43,262 nt of DNA, taken from contig ML210148.1 in NCBI GenBank assembly GCA_004369085.1, positions 136,290 through 179,551 of the forward strand. The letters run 5' to 3'. The notes beneath the pieces were generated by a model that saw only the letters and a list, made by a program, of their open reading frames with translations, was not told the origin of the DNA and did no database searches. This document shows, in pieces, positions 22,442 to 33,548 of this stretch. The number at the start of each line of letters is the position of its first letter. The stretch's first letter is position 1. This DNA is from Coprinopsis marcescibilis (Eukaryota; Basidiomycota; Agaricomycetes; Agaricales; Psathyrellaceae). A program made the translations under genes and the position numbers.

Positions 22442-24540
22442 ATGGCCTCTGAGGGACAACACATACTCTCCTTCCCCAACGGCGCGAGTGCTGGTATCCC
22501 TGGTCAAGCAGTAAACCAGACCCATGCAGCGGCGCCAACAGTTCCACCTATTCCAGCAACTTTCAATCTCGCATCAACCCTCTCTTTCCTTTTCTCGTTC
22601 TCTGCATTGAGGGGATGGCTGGAGCTCGCCATCCTGGGTGCAATCTTTGAGACTGCTCGTCGCGTTCTCTTCTACGTTTACTATAAAATCTACGACTCTT
22701 TCTTCATCACAGTGTTTATTGAAGACGGTGACCAATCTTATGGTAAGTTTCGTTCTTCCGTTGTGGTCGCCTTGATATCCTAACGAACGGTTATAGACTG
22801 GCTGCTCGTATGGATCTCCAAACATCCGTCATGGAGTATGTCTTTGTTTCCGTTTTATATCTTATCACTCGGCACTCAACTGGACCCGATACAGAGAAGG
22901 CTCGAGATATCCAGATTTCCGACAGATCTTATGGCTTGCGGGCCGAGGCTACGGCGATTGAGGGAGAAGAACAAGACGCAGCCAAAGCTGCGGCCGATGG
23001 TACTCGACCATTAAACTATTTGCCAGCTTTTGGAACCCACTTCCACTTTTGGTACCGCCGCCACTGGGTTCGCATTCACCGAGGAGTGAAGGAAGGCACG
23101 TCCTACTACGATAGGCGCAAGGAGTACATCGTTCTTCGGTGAGTCTTGGTGCACTTTGCCTCCAATCGATATTTAATTGTAAATTTAGACTGCTCGCATG
23201 GAACCATGATGTTCTTAACCAAATGCTGCTTGAAGCGAAGAAGGAGTACAAGGCTGCGCAGGAAGGAACCGTTTCTATTTATGTGTCCAATATGTGGGTA
23301 TTTTCAACAGATGTAAGCCAACTTGGCGACAGACTGACTTTTCTTACAGCCAGAATGAGTGGAACTGCATGACCACCCGACCAAACCGTCCGCTCAAGTC
23401 GATTGTTCTGGAGCCTGGAGTTCAGGACCTGCTTCTCAACGACGCTCGAGACTTCTTGCTCAGCAAGCGTTGGTACGCTGCACGGGGCATTCCTTTCCGT
23501 CGCGGTTATCTTTTGGTGAGTGGTGGACGCTGGTCTAGAAATGATGTTTTACTGACGTTGTCGACAGTACGGAGCGCCTGGAACCGGTAAAACCAGTATC
23601 ATTCAAGGAATAGCCGGAGAACTCGACCTGGATGTCTATATCGTCTCTTTGTCCCGAGCTGGTCTGGACGACAACGGCCTCAGTTCATTGATCTCGGATT
23701 TGCCTGGTATGTCTCTCTTTCGTGCAAAAGTTTTCCAGTCTAACGATTCCGTAGACAAATGCATTGCATTGATGGAAGATATTGACGCAGCGTTCAGCAA
23801 TACTCTCAACCGTGACGAAGACGATAAAACCAAGCGCAAGAAGTCCGGTAGCTCGTCGACATCCAAGTAAGACTCTTGATCGTAATTGAGTGCTTCATCT
23901 AATCCAATTTTACTCCAGGATCAGTCTCAGTGGCTTGCTCAACGCGCTCGATGGCGTTGGGGCTCAAGAAGGCCGTATCCTGTTTGCGACTACCAACAAA
24001 TACGCGTCATTGGATCCAGCGTTGTGTCGCCCTGGCCGAATGGACCTTCACATCGAGTTCCACCTCGCCAGCAAATACCAAGCTCGGGAACTGTACAAGA
24101 CATTTTATCTTCCCGACTCAAAAGCCAATGGGCCGGCATCTAACTTCGCCAGCGAGAAGCAGAAGCTTGCTGAAGACTCTGATGCACCCCAGGATGAGAA
24201 GACCGCATTGCTCAAGGAGGAAACTACTGGAACCAATCATCCTCTTGCAGCTATCACTCCACACCACCTTCGCGGTCCTCAACTTCCTGCGGCAGAGGTC
24301 GAAGAGTTGGCTGGTGCTTTTGCGGCGGAGATTCCTGAACGCGAACTGTCCATGGCCGCACTGCAAGGGTACTTGATGACTTACAAGACCCGCCCTCATG
24401 AGGCTGTAACTCAGATCAAAGAATGGGTCGTGAAGCAACGACTGGAAGCCGCTAAAACGGCCAGTGTAAAGGCTGAAGTCAAATCAGAAGTCGAGGATGG
24501 TTCGAACTCTGGGTCTGAATCGGATTCCGACGATTATTGA
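22442..24540 (+). CDS. BCS1-like AAA ATPase, copy A
   Basis: The eight exons are 22442-22742, 22797-22835, 22895-23138, 23189-23293, 23350-23515, 23568-23706, 23755-23866 and 23919-24540 (1728 nt, 575 aa). Residues ~55-82 contain one membrane helix (WLELAILGAIFETARRVLFY), then the BCS1_N domain to ~275, with FWYRRHWVRIHRG and GIPFRRGYLL. The AAA core has Walker A YGAPGTGKTS (286-295), Walker B IALMEDIDAAF (335-345), sensor LFATTNK and arginine finger CRPGRMD. A short charged insert separates Walker B from SGLLNALDG, and a ~60-residue Glu/Lys-rich insert follows FYLPDS. The tail is acidic and ends in SESDSDDY. Canonical Bcs1 inserts the Rieske protein into mitochondrial complex III, but is shorter (~450 aa) and lacks these inserts. 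This is probably a paralogue with another role; location in the inner membrane is inferred. The start is ATG 22442; ATG 22400 is in frame but upstream of the likely transcript start zone. Confidence 0.9.
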
Positions 24541-25117
24541 ATTTCACCCTGCATTGTCCGATAGCATATTTTTATACTTACGCATGCTGCATCATCTGTA
24601 CATTGTTTATAAATTTTAATCCTAGCACTTTCTTCTCAGTTGTACATTGTAGATCTTGAACGCTGAACATTTAGCGTTGAAATTTGAAATTTGAAACGTC
24701 AAAGTTTGAATTGCTTGGCAACATCCGATTTTGCGTGCAAACATGACACTGTCCGGCAACTTTAGGCGCCTCGGCATCAGATATGCATCAGGGCCGCTCA
24801 CGCTTACGCACGGAATGGCTATGTCCGGTGCTGTTCGTTGCACGTCGGACGCAAGATTCTCTGATGATCATATCAGCGCTCAATTGACAAGGTCGACGGT
24901 GTCCTGAATCTGACCTTCGGATTTTTTGACTCCCATATGGCGAACGGACGTCGCAGTGTCCGGGTTGTCCTACCAATGGCCGCCCATAGCGGGGCTATGG
25001 ATCTTTGTAGTCCCATCGGATTCTCTGCGTTTCGCTTTAGATACTCGCGAAAGCACAAATCACAACGGAGCTGGCGTTGAGTACTCTTGACTGTCCAGAC
25101 CGACTTCGACCACAATC
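24541..25117. other. Spacer between BCS1-like A and B
   Basis: These 577 nt hold the 3' UTR of A and the promoter of B. A run of AAATTTGAAATTTGAAACGTC-type short direct repeats sits near 24680-24715. I see no TATA box before B and no gene or BCS1 relic. Confidence 0.5.
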
Positions 25118-27178
25118 ATGGCAACGCCTCAGGCACTTTTCATGGTCGCCCAGCAGATGCTCACTGTGCTCACGCCTCAGAACGCATCGAACGCTACTCA
25201 GGTGCAGCCACCAGCCTTCGGAACGGAGGGTTTCAGCGCCGGCTCGCTCTTCGTATCGTTGGTGTCTTTCTCGACGGCGAAGGAATGGATGAAATTGGCG
25301 GTTTTAGGCGCCATCTTTGAGACCATTCGAAGAATATTCTTATACGTGTACAAGAAGATCTATGACTACTTCTTCTTGACTGTGGTGTTGGAGGATGGAG
25401 AGAAGGTATATGGTGCGTAGCATTCGACTGCTTTTGTGTTGTGGATGTGACATGACGTTTGAATGTAGCTTGGATGACCTTATGGCTGTTGCAGCATCCT
25501 GCTTGGAGTATGTTGCTAGCAATGCCGCGTTGAAGCTTTCCACTAATCATTGGTTTATAGCCCAGTCGAGGGATATACAGATCGCTGACAGGCCGACAAG
25601 CTTGAAGGTGGAACCCACACCAGAGGAGGAAGCCGAAGGAGATGTGACCAAGATTAATCTGAAGACGCAGACGTTCATGTACATCCCTTCCCTGTACACT
25701 CAATGCACTTTCTGGTACAAGCGCCACTGGGTTCGCATTTATCGTGGCGCGATAGAGTCCAAATCTCCTTTTGATGGCCGTGTCGAGACCTTAATTATCT
25801 GGTGAGCCGACCCTCTACTCACGACTGGAAAAGCCCCTCTAATCGTACTGCGTGGTAGTATTTGGGCATGGAAGCACAACGTTATACACGACATGCTTTT
25901 GGAAGCTAAAATGGCGTACAAAGCCGCTAAAGAAAACAAGATTTCGATTCATGTCGCCAACACGTTAGTGACCATCGCTCTCGAAACCATAATACGCGAC
26001 GTCATGCTGACTCTGTTGCAGATATAATGGATGGGAAGAACAATCAACGCAGCTTAAACGCCCGCTTGCCTCCATCGTTTTGGACCCTGGCGTACGGGAA
26101 CTGCTCCTCAATGATGCTCGCGACTTCCTTTTGAGCAAACACTGGTACCTGTCGAGGGGCATCCCCTTCCGTCGCGGCTATCTCTTGGTACGTATTAAAC
26201 TCTCGGTATAGCCTGTCACAGTATGACTGACCTTTTCACTGCAGTACGGTCCTCCAGGAACTGGAAAAACCAGTGTCATACAAGGAATTGCTGGAGAACT
26301 GGGATTGGATGTGTACATTGTTTCTCTATCCCGCGTTGGAATGGACGACGCGGGTCTCAACGAGTTGATTGCCAATCTTCCAGGTTAGTACCGTCTTTGT
26401 GTGTTAAGATCGTCTTTTTAAAACTCCCTACCCCTGCAGAAAGGTGTATTGCGTTAATGGAAGATATTGATGTTGCATTCAGCCGTACACTGAATCGGGA
26501 GTTGGAAGGGCAGGATGGACCCGGAAAAGAGAAACAGCACCCGTCAGGGCTGTCGAAGCCGACCTCAAAGTAGGATATATATTAGATTCAAGTTACTAGC
26601 GTGCTAATCGGAACTTCACTAGGGTTACTCTTAGCGGCTTGCTCAACGCCTTGGATGGGATTGGCGCACAAGAAGGCCGTCTTCTCTTCGCCACGACGAA
26701 CAAGTACACGTCTCTAGATGCTGCGTTGTCTCGACCAGGTCGGATGGATATCCACGTCGAGTTTAAGTTGGCGAGCAAGTATCAGGCACGCCAGCTGTAC
26801 AGATGCTTCTACCATCCCGATATCGAGGCAAAGGACCAACCTCGAGGACAGGATCCAAAAAATGTACATGTTGGCTCGACTGGACCGGTCGAGGAGAAAT
26901 CATCCTTACTTCAAGGCGATACCCCCTCAAACACCCCTCATCAACGAAGGGGACCCCAACTTTCTATCCAGCAAGTGGAAGCTTGGGCGAAACAGTTTTT
27001 CGATGCTATACCAGACCGGGAGTTCTCGATGGCCGCGTTGCAGGGTTATTTGATGGCTTACAAGACTCGGCCATGTGAAGCTGTTGCTGAAGCGGGGGAG
27101 TGGGTAAACAAGCAACGGTTGGCAGCTGCCAGGATAGAATCCGAGAGGACGTTCGTCAAAGTAGAGGCGGTGGATTGA
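25118..27178 (+). CDS. BCS1-like AAA ATPase, copy B
   Basis: The eight exons are 25118-25412, 25469-25507, 25561-25801, 25859-25963, 26022-26187, 26245-26383, 26440-26569 and 26623-27178 (1671 nt, 556 aa). The domain order is the same as in copy A: a membrane helix near residue 65-85 (WMKLAVLGAIFETIRRIFLY), BCS1_N with FWYKRHWVRIYRG, then AAA. Walker A is YGPPGTGKTS (from residue 283), Walker B IALMEDIDVAF, the sensor LFATTNK and the arginine finger SRPGRMD. The insert after Walker B (ELEGQDGPGKEKQHPSG) and the one after HPDIEAKD share little with A. KVTLSGLLNALDG and HPDIEAKD tie B to copy C rather than to A or D. All catalytic motifs are intact, so an active ATPase is expected; the substrate is unknown. 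The start ATG is the first in frame and opens MATPQALFMVAQQM, similar to copy D. Confidence 0.9.
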
Positions 27179-28356
27179 GATGGATGGACGGTGCATGTCA
27201 AAGCTATCACCTTCGTCTGGGAACCGAGTCAGCTTTGCCCTTTAGCCATTTATTAAAATGATGAAAGCCCAGTTGGCGAGACTGGACCAGTCATAGACGC
27301 GGAAACTCTTGACCTGTCATTCGCGTACACAGGTCTGTATTCGCTAACTTTGATGGTTGGTCGCCGTAGCGCAGCAAGGCGTTTCTTGTGTCTTAATATA
27401 TTTATCAGAATATCAAGATCATCTCCTGGAACCATGACATTCAGTCTGAGGCTCGCTGATACATATGTTGTTACAACTGCTAAATAGAGGCAATCCCGCC
27501 AAGAGAATGAATGGTGCGTCAAACGCGGGCGCGCCGCGTGCTTGGAACTTGAAAAGCTTCCTCAACTGCCTCCATTTCTCAGAAATGTTGCACCCGGTTT
27601 ATGTCTCCCTTCGTCACATTGTCATAACTCGAAAAAAATCTTTTCAACCGACGATACCGCACTTTGGATCCTGACTCCTGAGTTATCAAATATATCCCGG
27701 CAACGAAACAGGTTTATTGGACAACTATGTAATGATGCTGGCAAGTATGTCATAGGGCCTGTGGCTACAAGGACGGCGAGTCTAGAATTCTATACTTACC
27801 TGTGGTGATGTTAACAGGGATACGTGCTTGTACCGGGCCAGGAGGACTCAAGTATTGCAGGGCAGGCTTGGGGCAGTTCATTGAAAGTCGTCCTGCGATC
27901 TATTGGTCAAATTACCTTTACACCGGCGTTTGTTGGCCTCCTTTTGCAAGCTGGACGTGTCATTGGACTGTAATGGCTTTACATTCGTTTTGGAAAGGAT
28001 GCGACTTTTGCCTGCTTCCTGCACAGCCATGCAGAACTTGTGGGCGCTACTCGAGCTGAACTCCGAGACTCGTGCTTGTACAGCCTGATGGGTCCGACTT
28101 CTTGACTCACAATCAGCAATGTGATCCTTTCTGTACACCAAAACCGACGAAATGCTGTCTTAAGGGCGGTGTGCGATGTAAATGGATCACCTAGACTTAG
28201 GAATGATACATACGCTCACTGCCTGGGCCTCATTCAAAAGGTCGATACCCTGGCTTTCGATCACGAACGGATCCCAGAACTCTGGAGACGCTAGGCGCTG
28301 CGCAGTCCCCTATTTGACTCTGAGAAAGCCTTGTCTCTTTTCTAAACGACCCCAGG
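27179..28356. other. Spacer between BCS1-like B and C
   Basis: This is the longest gap in the array (1178 nt). I looked for the GPPGTGKT, MEDID and LLNALDG coding signatures and saw none, so there is no sign of a fifth, decayed copy. Frames here are below 90 codons and unsupported. Confidence 0.5.
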
Positions 28357-30327
28357 ATGCCGAATCACCAAGCAGCAGCATGGCATAACATCACGCAAGA
28401 AGCCTCGCATTCACCATCTAATCCAACAACGTCCAGCATTTCCTCGACTGCTGCCTACGTGTCTAAGAATACCTCCTTCGGACAATGGATACAGCTAGGC
28501 CTCATTGGCGCTGTTCTGGAAACCATTCGCCGCATTTCCCTTGCCGTTTACACAAAGATTTTCAACACCTTCTTTGTTACGGTCACCCTGCAAGACATAC
28601 ATACGGGCCAAGATATCTCGATGAATATGGTCACCTGTACGTTTTCGATATCTTTGAATCCGCCGCGCATGCCTGACCCCCGCTTTCTGTCAGATTGGGT
28701 GAGCGGCTGGTTGGGCCAATTTCCTTCGTGGTGTAAGTGAATGTTCATCACTTCGCCGCGTCCTTGATCGTTTAAGCCTGAACTCTATAATAGCCAGGCC
28801 CAGAGATATGCATCTTGGGGCCAAATCCATCAGTGATTCACTTGTCGACATTTCCCCAGAATCACTGAAACTGGAGGACTCCTTCACCTGTTCGCCATCC
28901 GTTGATGTCCCGGTGACGTTTTGGTATAAAGGTCACTGGATTCGTGCATATCGCGGAACAGTCGACGACAAGTCCTTCTATTATCCAGTTTCGACCTTCA
29001 CGTTATGGCAAGTATCTGATCCCCGCTTTAAGTTCTCGATCCTGATTTATCTGTGTCGTAGCATTCTGGCGTGGAATAAGAAGATCCTAAATGAACTGCT
29101 CCTGGAGGCTAAGCTAAAGTACGAGAAATCGAAGGCCTCCTATCAGACGGTGGCCGTTTCCGCTCCGTGAGTTACCTGGACCGCAAAGATATTTTAGCTT
29201 TCATCTGACGAGTTCTTAGCAATGCCGGATGGCGCTATATGACCCGAGGGCGACGGCCTTTCGAATCCGTTGTTCTCGACCCTGGGGTGCAAGAATATCT
29301 TCATGAGGATGCACTAGATTTCATGCTCAGCAAGAACTGGTATGCCTCGAAGGGCATTCCATTCCGTCGGGGATATCTTCTGGTACTGTCACTCACTGGA
29401 GCATGATATGTATTCATCTTGATTTTGTCATTTTTCTACAGTTTGGCCCTCCGGGTACTGGAAAAACGAGTGTAATCCAAGCCCTCGCCAGCAAACTGGA
29501 TTTGCCCATCTTCATCATATCTCTGACTCGTCCAGGGATGGATGATAGCTCGCTCGCTCAATTAATTGCGGCAATTCCTGGTATGGCTACTCCTTTGGCA
29601 TCGTGTTCTTGTTCTAATTGAACCACAGAGAAAGCAATCGCATTGATGGAGGATATCGACGTCGCGTTCAGCCACGCCATGAACCGGAGAGACTTGGGAG
29701 AAGAAGATGAAATCAAGGAACCAGGAAACAGTACCAAAGCAGCAGAAGATTCCAAGCCAAGCCAGCCTTCCAGTTTGACTTCCAAGCAAGTGCTCGAGTC
29801 TAGTTAACATGGAACCGCACTTCTGACACAAACTTTACAGGGTGACACTAAGTGGTCTCTTGAATGCGCTGGACGGAGCTGGAGCCCAAGAAGGGCGTCT
29901 CCTCTTCGCGACAACAAACAAAGTCTCTTCACTGGACCCGGCTCTTTGTCGTCCTGGTCGTATGGATGTGCATCTCGAGCTCAAGCTTGCGAGCAAATAC
30001 CAAGCACGCAAGCTATTCCGACTTTTCTATCACCCAGATATCGAAGCCAAGGATTCGGACAAAGATAGTGCCGAACATGGGGACCCTGACGACCTTTACG
30101 CGAAGGCAGAGATAAATCGACATCAAAAGTTGTCTTGCCAACTTTCGATAGAAGAAGTAGAGACTCTGGCGGAAAGGTTTGCTGCAGCTGTTCCAGAACG
30201 CGAGTTTTCGGTGGCTGCTTTGCAAGGGTATCTCATGACGTACAAGATTCGTCCTCGGGAAGCTGCTGTGGAAATCGAAGAGTGGGTGAAGAAGCAGAAG
30301 CCGAGAGGCGCTGCAAAGATTGTTTAA
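28357..30327 (+). CDS. BCS1-like AAA ATPase, copy C
   Basis: The eight exons are 28357-28636, 28694-28732, 28794-29007, 29062-29166, 29220-29382, 29442-29580, 29629-29785 and 29841-30327 (1584 nt, 527 aa). Introns 3 and 7 begin with GCAAGT instead of GT, at the same positions where A, B and D use GT. This copy is the shortest. It lacks the MATP..-type leader and the FLFSFS segment and starts MPNHQAAAWHNITQE. A membrane helix follows (WIQLGLIGAVLETIRRISLA), then BCS1_N with FWYKGHWIRAYRG and GIPFRRGYLL. Walker A is FGPPGTGKTS (from 268), Walker B IALMEDIDVAF and the arginine finger CRPGRMD. The insert after Walker B is the longest of the four (rich in Glu, Lys, Ser); the one after HPDIEAKD is short. 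No frameshift or stop is needed, so it appears functional despite the reduced N-terminus. Confidence 0.88.
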
Positions 30328-31294
30328 GGGACCGGCTACAAGTAATTCATCTAAACAGCGATATTAATGCACAGGATCTATCTTTCCCTTCGGTGGGCTT
30401 GCCAACTGGAGCCAAAGCAACGTGTATTTCTTTCTGCCTCCGTGAAGTCAGCAGTCTGTCTAGTTGCCTTCCAAGGTCCTCCCAGAGCCCGCAGCCAATC
30501 TTTTCATTCGCGGGGTAGATGTATACTCAGCTGGTCGCACGACTGGCTCCCACAATAGGATATTTTGATTTCTCCTGAGACCAATGATGGCTAGGGCCTG
30601 CTCGGTTGAGTTTCAAATTTCAGTGTCTTGTGGCCGGTCGCCACGAGCCAACCACTAAGTGAGGTCACTGCCAGCATTTACTCTAAACACTCCAGGAATT
30701 GCCGCAGCTTTTTTCGGAGTAGCGTGATTTGTAACGTGTATGAGGGTTGGATTATTCTGAAGCAGGCCAAAATATACTCTTTGGTCCGGCTTCTAGGTCG
30801 AGACTGCGCGTGGATATCCACGGTGAATTATTCAGGGATGGTGTGGCGACGGTTCGCTGCTAGCCGAAATGAACCCCAGGTCCCCAGTCAGACTCCAAGT
30901 AATGAGGCTTGTCGTGGTTGAGTATTGCATTTGTCGTCGAGTATGTTGAGAATCTTCACAGTTCTGCTGATCATGCGACGCTCAGCTGTGTTTCAACACC
31001 TCGAGTCAGACGCCACCCGAGTCATATCCGGTAACCAACAGCCAGCAAACCCCCACGTCCGCCATCCCCCGCTATCCACGTCTGTTGACAAGCTCGAGTT
31101 CGTATGGCAGTGAATGACTCGATAAGGGACGGGCTGTGTCCTTAGCCGACCGTAAATGCTGTAAACATCTATCGGTGCCGTGCGCATTCCTTACTTTGTT
31201 AGCCCCAGAAGAAGCAAGATCGCGAGATTGCGACATTATAAAACCCCAGGCATCCAATGTTAATGAAACAAACTCCCATCCACACCCACCCAGG
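30328..31294. other. Spacer between BCS1-like C and D
   Basis: These 967 nt contain no gene that I can support. The TATA box of copy D lies near the right end. Confidence 0.5.
31237..31243 (+). promoter_or_regulatory. TATA box of BCS1-like gene D
   Basis: TATAAAA stands about 52 nt before the ATG at 31295, the same heptamer and almost the same spacing as in copy A. Confidence 0.6.
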
Positions 31295-33548
31295 ATGGCT
31301 ACCCCCTTGGCTTTGTCGCTTGCCCAGCAGGTTTTCTCGATCCTCAGCGATCAGACAGGGGGGGACGGCCAGTTCAACCTTCAAGCTTTGCTCTCTCAGG
31401 CAGGCTCAAATTGCACCAATATGAATGCCACCTCGACTCCTACATCGTCGCCCGCGAATACAATGCCAACCACGTTCGATCTCTCATCGATTCTGACCTT
31501 CCTGTTCTCCTTCTCCTCGGCGAGCGATTGGATCAAGTTTGCCGTCTTGGGAACGGTCCTCACCGCTGCCCGTGGCTGGTTAATGGAGGCTTATTATCGG
31601 TTCTACAACTCTTTCTTCATCAACGCCCACTTTGAGAATTGTGATGAAGTCTACAGTCAGTACTAGCTGTTCTCCTGATTTTGGTTGCCGGCGCTAACAC
31701 CGTTTCCGCCGCTTTTAGATTGGATGATGGTTTGGCTTGCTAAAAATCCCAAGTGGAGTCAGTAACTGTTGTCTAATGCGATGTGCGCCTTTACTGACGT
31801 CCTTACGCCAATTCAGCTCAAACCAATGATGTCCACATCTCGACAAAATCTTTCGGTCTTAGCTATGACTCTGTCGGAATCGAAGGGGAGGAAATCGACG
31901 ATATCGCTGACACCGACGCAACCCGACCTCTTACTTTTGAACCGTCGTTCAGTCACGTCTTCCGCTTCTGGTATAAAGGCCGCTGGATGAGCGTCTCCCG
32001 CAGCTACAAAGAGCCCGATTCTCCCTACGGTTCCCGCACTGAAGCTCTTGATTTGTGGTGAGTAGGCTTCATCCAGCGACAACAATCCCGTTGATCTAAA
32101 TATACCGAACTAGCATATGGTCCTGGAATCGCACAATTCTCAGCACGATGCTTCTTGAGGCAAAGAAGGCTTACAAGGACGGTCAGGAGGACTTCGTCTC
32201 GGTGTACGCCTCTGACTTGTACGTCGTCGTTGTTGATCCCGTTTTCGAAATACCAAGCTAACTGTTTATCAGTGATAGCTGGCAACACATGACTAGTCGT
32301 CCCAAACGGCCATTGAAATCTATCGTTCTCGAACCTGGTGTCAAGGAACTCCTCATGCGCGATGCTCGTGATTTTCTGCGAAGCAAACGCTGGTATTCTG
32401 CCAGAGGGATTCCCTTCCGTCGCGGATATCTTCTGGTGCGTCCCAGAATTCTTAAAATAAGAAACGGATTCTAACGCACTGCACAGTACGGTGCTCCTGG
32501 AACTGGGAAGACGAGTATCATCCACGGCATTGCTGGTGAACTCGGTCTGGACGTCTACATCTTGTCCCTTTCTCGGATTGGCATGGACGACAACACCCTC
32601 GCCAGATTGATTTCTAGTCTCCCTGGTAAGCCATACCAATCGCAACCTTGGTTCGCAACTTAATAACAATCCTTTGCAGAACGGTGTATAGCATTGATGG
32701 AAGATATCGACGCTGCCTTCAGCCGCACCCTCAACCGTGACAGCGACGAAGAAGAGAGAGAGAGCAATCCTAGTTCCCAGAATGGTATGAGCTCTACACC
32801 AACATCCAGGTATGTTCCACCCTTGTATGCTCCGTTTTGCCTAGAAGCTTAACGAGTATTTAGGATCAGTTTGAGCGGTCTCCTTAACGCTTTGGATGGT
32901 GTTGGAGCACAGGAAGGCCGAATTCTCTTCGCAACCACCAACAAGTACACTTCCCTTGACCCCGCCCTCTGCCGCCCCGGACGCATGGACATCCACGTCG
33001 AATTCCGTCTCGCCAGCCGGTACCAAGCCAACGAACTCTTCCGATGCTTCTACCTTCCTGATTCAGAAAAGGGCACCGACGACGAGAAAGAGACAGACTC
33101 GGCCGAGATCGATTCTACCGCGGATTCTGGCTACTTGTCGTCGCCTGAAGTTGAAGACGAGAAGGCGGAACTGATCAAGCTGGATGCTGAAAAGACTGAA
33201 GATGTTGAACCCAACGGCTTGCCAGTCAACATCCCCCACTACGAACACGGTCCAAAACTCTCTTTTCGACAGCTCGAAACTCTGGCTGGCAAGTTCGCTG
33301 CAGCGATCCCTGAGCGGGAGTTCTCTATGGCTGCTCTGCAGGGCTACCTCATGGGCTACAAGACCCAGCCTTTCGAAGCCGTCGCCGATGCCAGGATCTG
33401 GGTCAAGAAGCAGCGGTTGGACGCAGCTGCAAGGGCAGAGAAGGAGAAAGAGAAAAAGGCCAAGGCGCAGGAAAAGAAGGTCGAAAAGACTGTAGCTGGC
33501 GCCGAGGCATCGACGCCAGCGGCTGAAAAGGAGGCTGCGGCGACATAA
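31295..33548 (+). CDS. BCS1-like AAA ATPase, copy D
   Basis: The eight exons are 31295-31655, 31719-31757, 31817-32057, 32114-32218, 32273-32435, 32487-32625, 32680-32809 and 32864-33548 (1863 nt, 620 aa), the longest copy. The N-terminal leader is Asn/Ser/Thr-rich before FLFSFSSASDWIKFAVLGTV (membrane helix). BCS1_N follows with FWYKGRWMSVSRS and GIPFRRGYLL. Walker A is YGAPGTGKTS (from 304), Walker B IALMEDIDAAF, the sensor LFATTNK and the arginine finger CRPGRMD. GAPGTGKTS, RISLSGLLNALDGVGAQEG and FYLPDSE pair it with copy A. The insert after FYLPDS is highly acidic (ETDSAEIDSTADSGYL), and the C-terminus ends in a Lys/Ala/Glu-rich coiled-coil-like tail (EKEKKAKAQEKKVEK). It should be an active ATPase; the role is unknown. 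Confidence 0.9.

Noticed and set aside
27179..28356. A possible fifth, decayed BCS1-like copy in the largest spacer
   Set aside because: No trace of Walker A, MEDID, LLNALDG or the 39-nt exon motif on either strand.
28357..30327. Copy C as a pseudogene because of GC donors and a short N-terminus
   Set aside because: With the GC-AG introns the frame is fully open, phases match the other copies and all ATPase motifs are intact.
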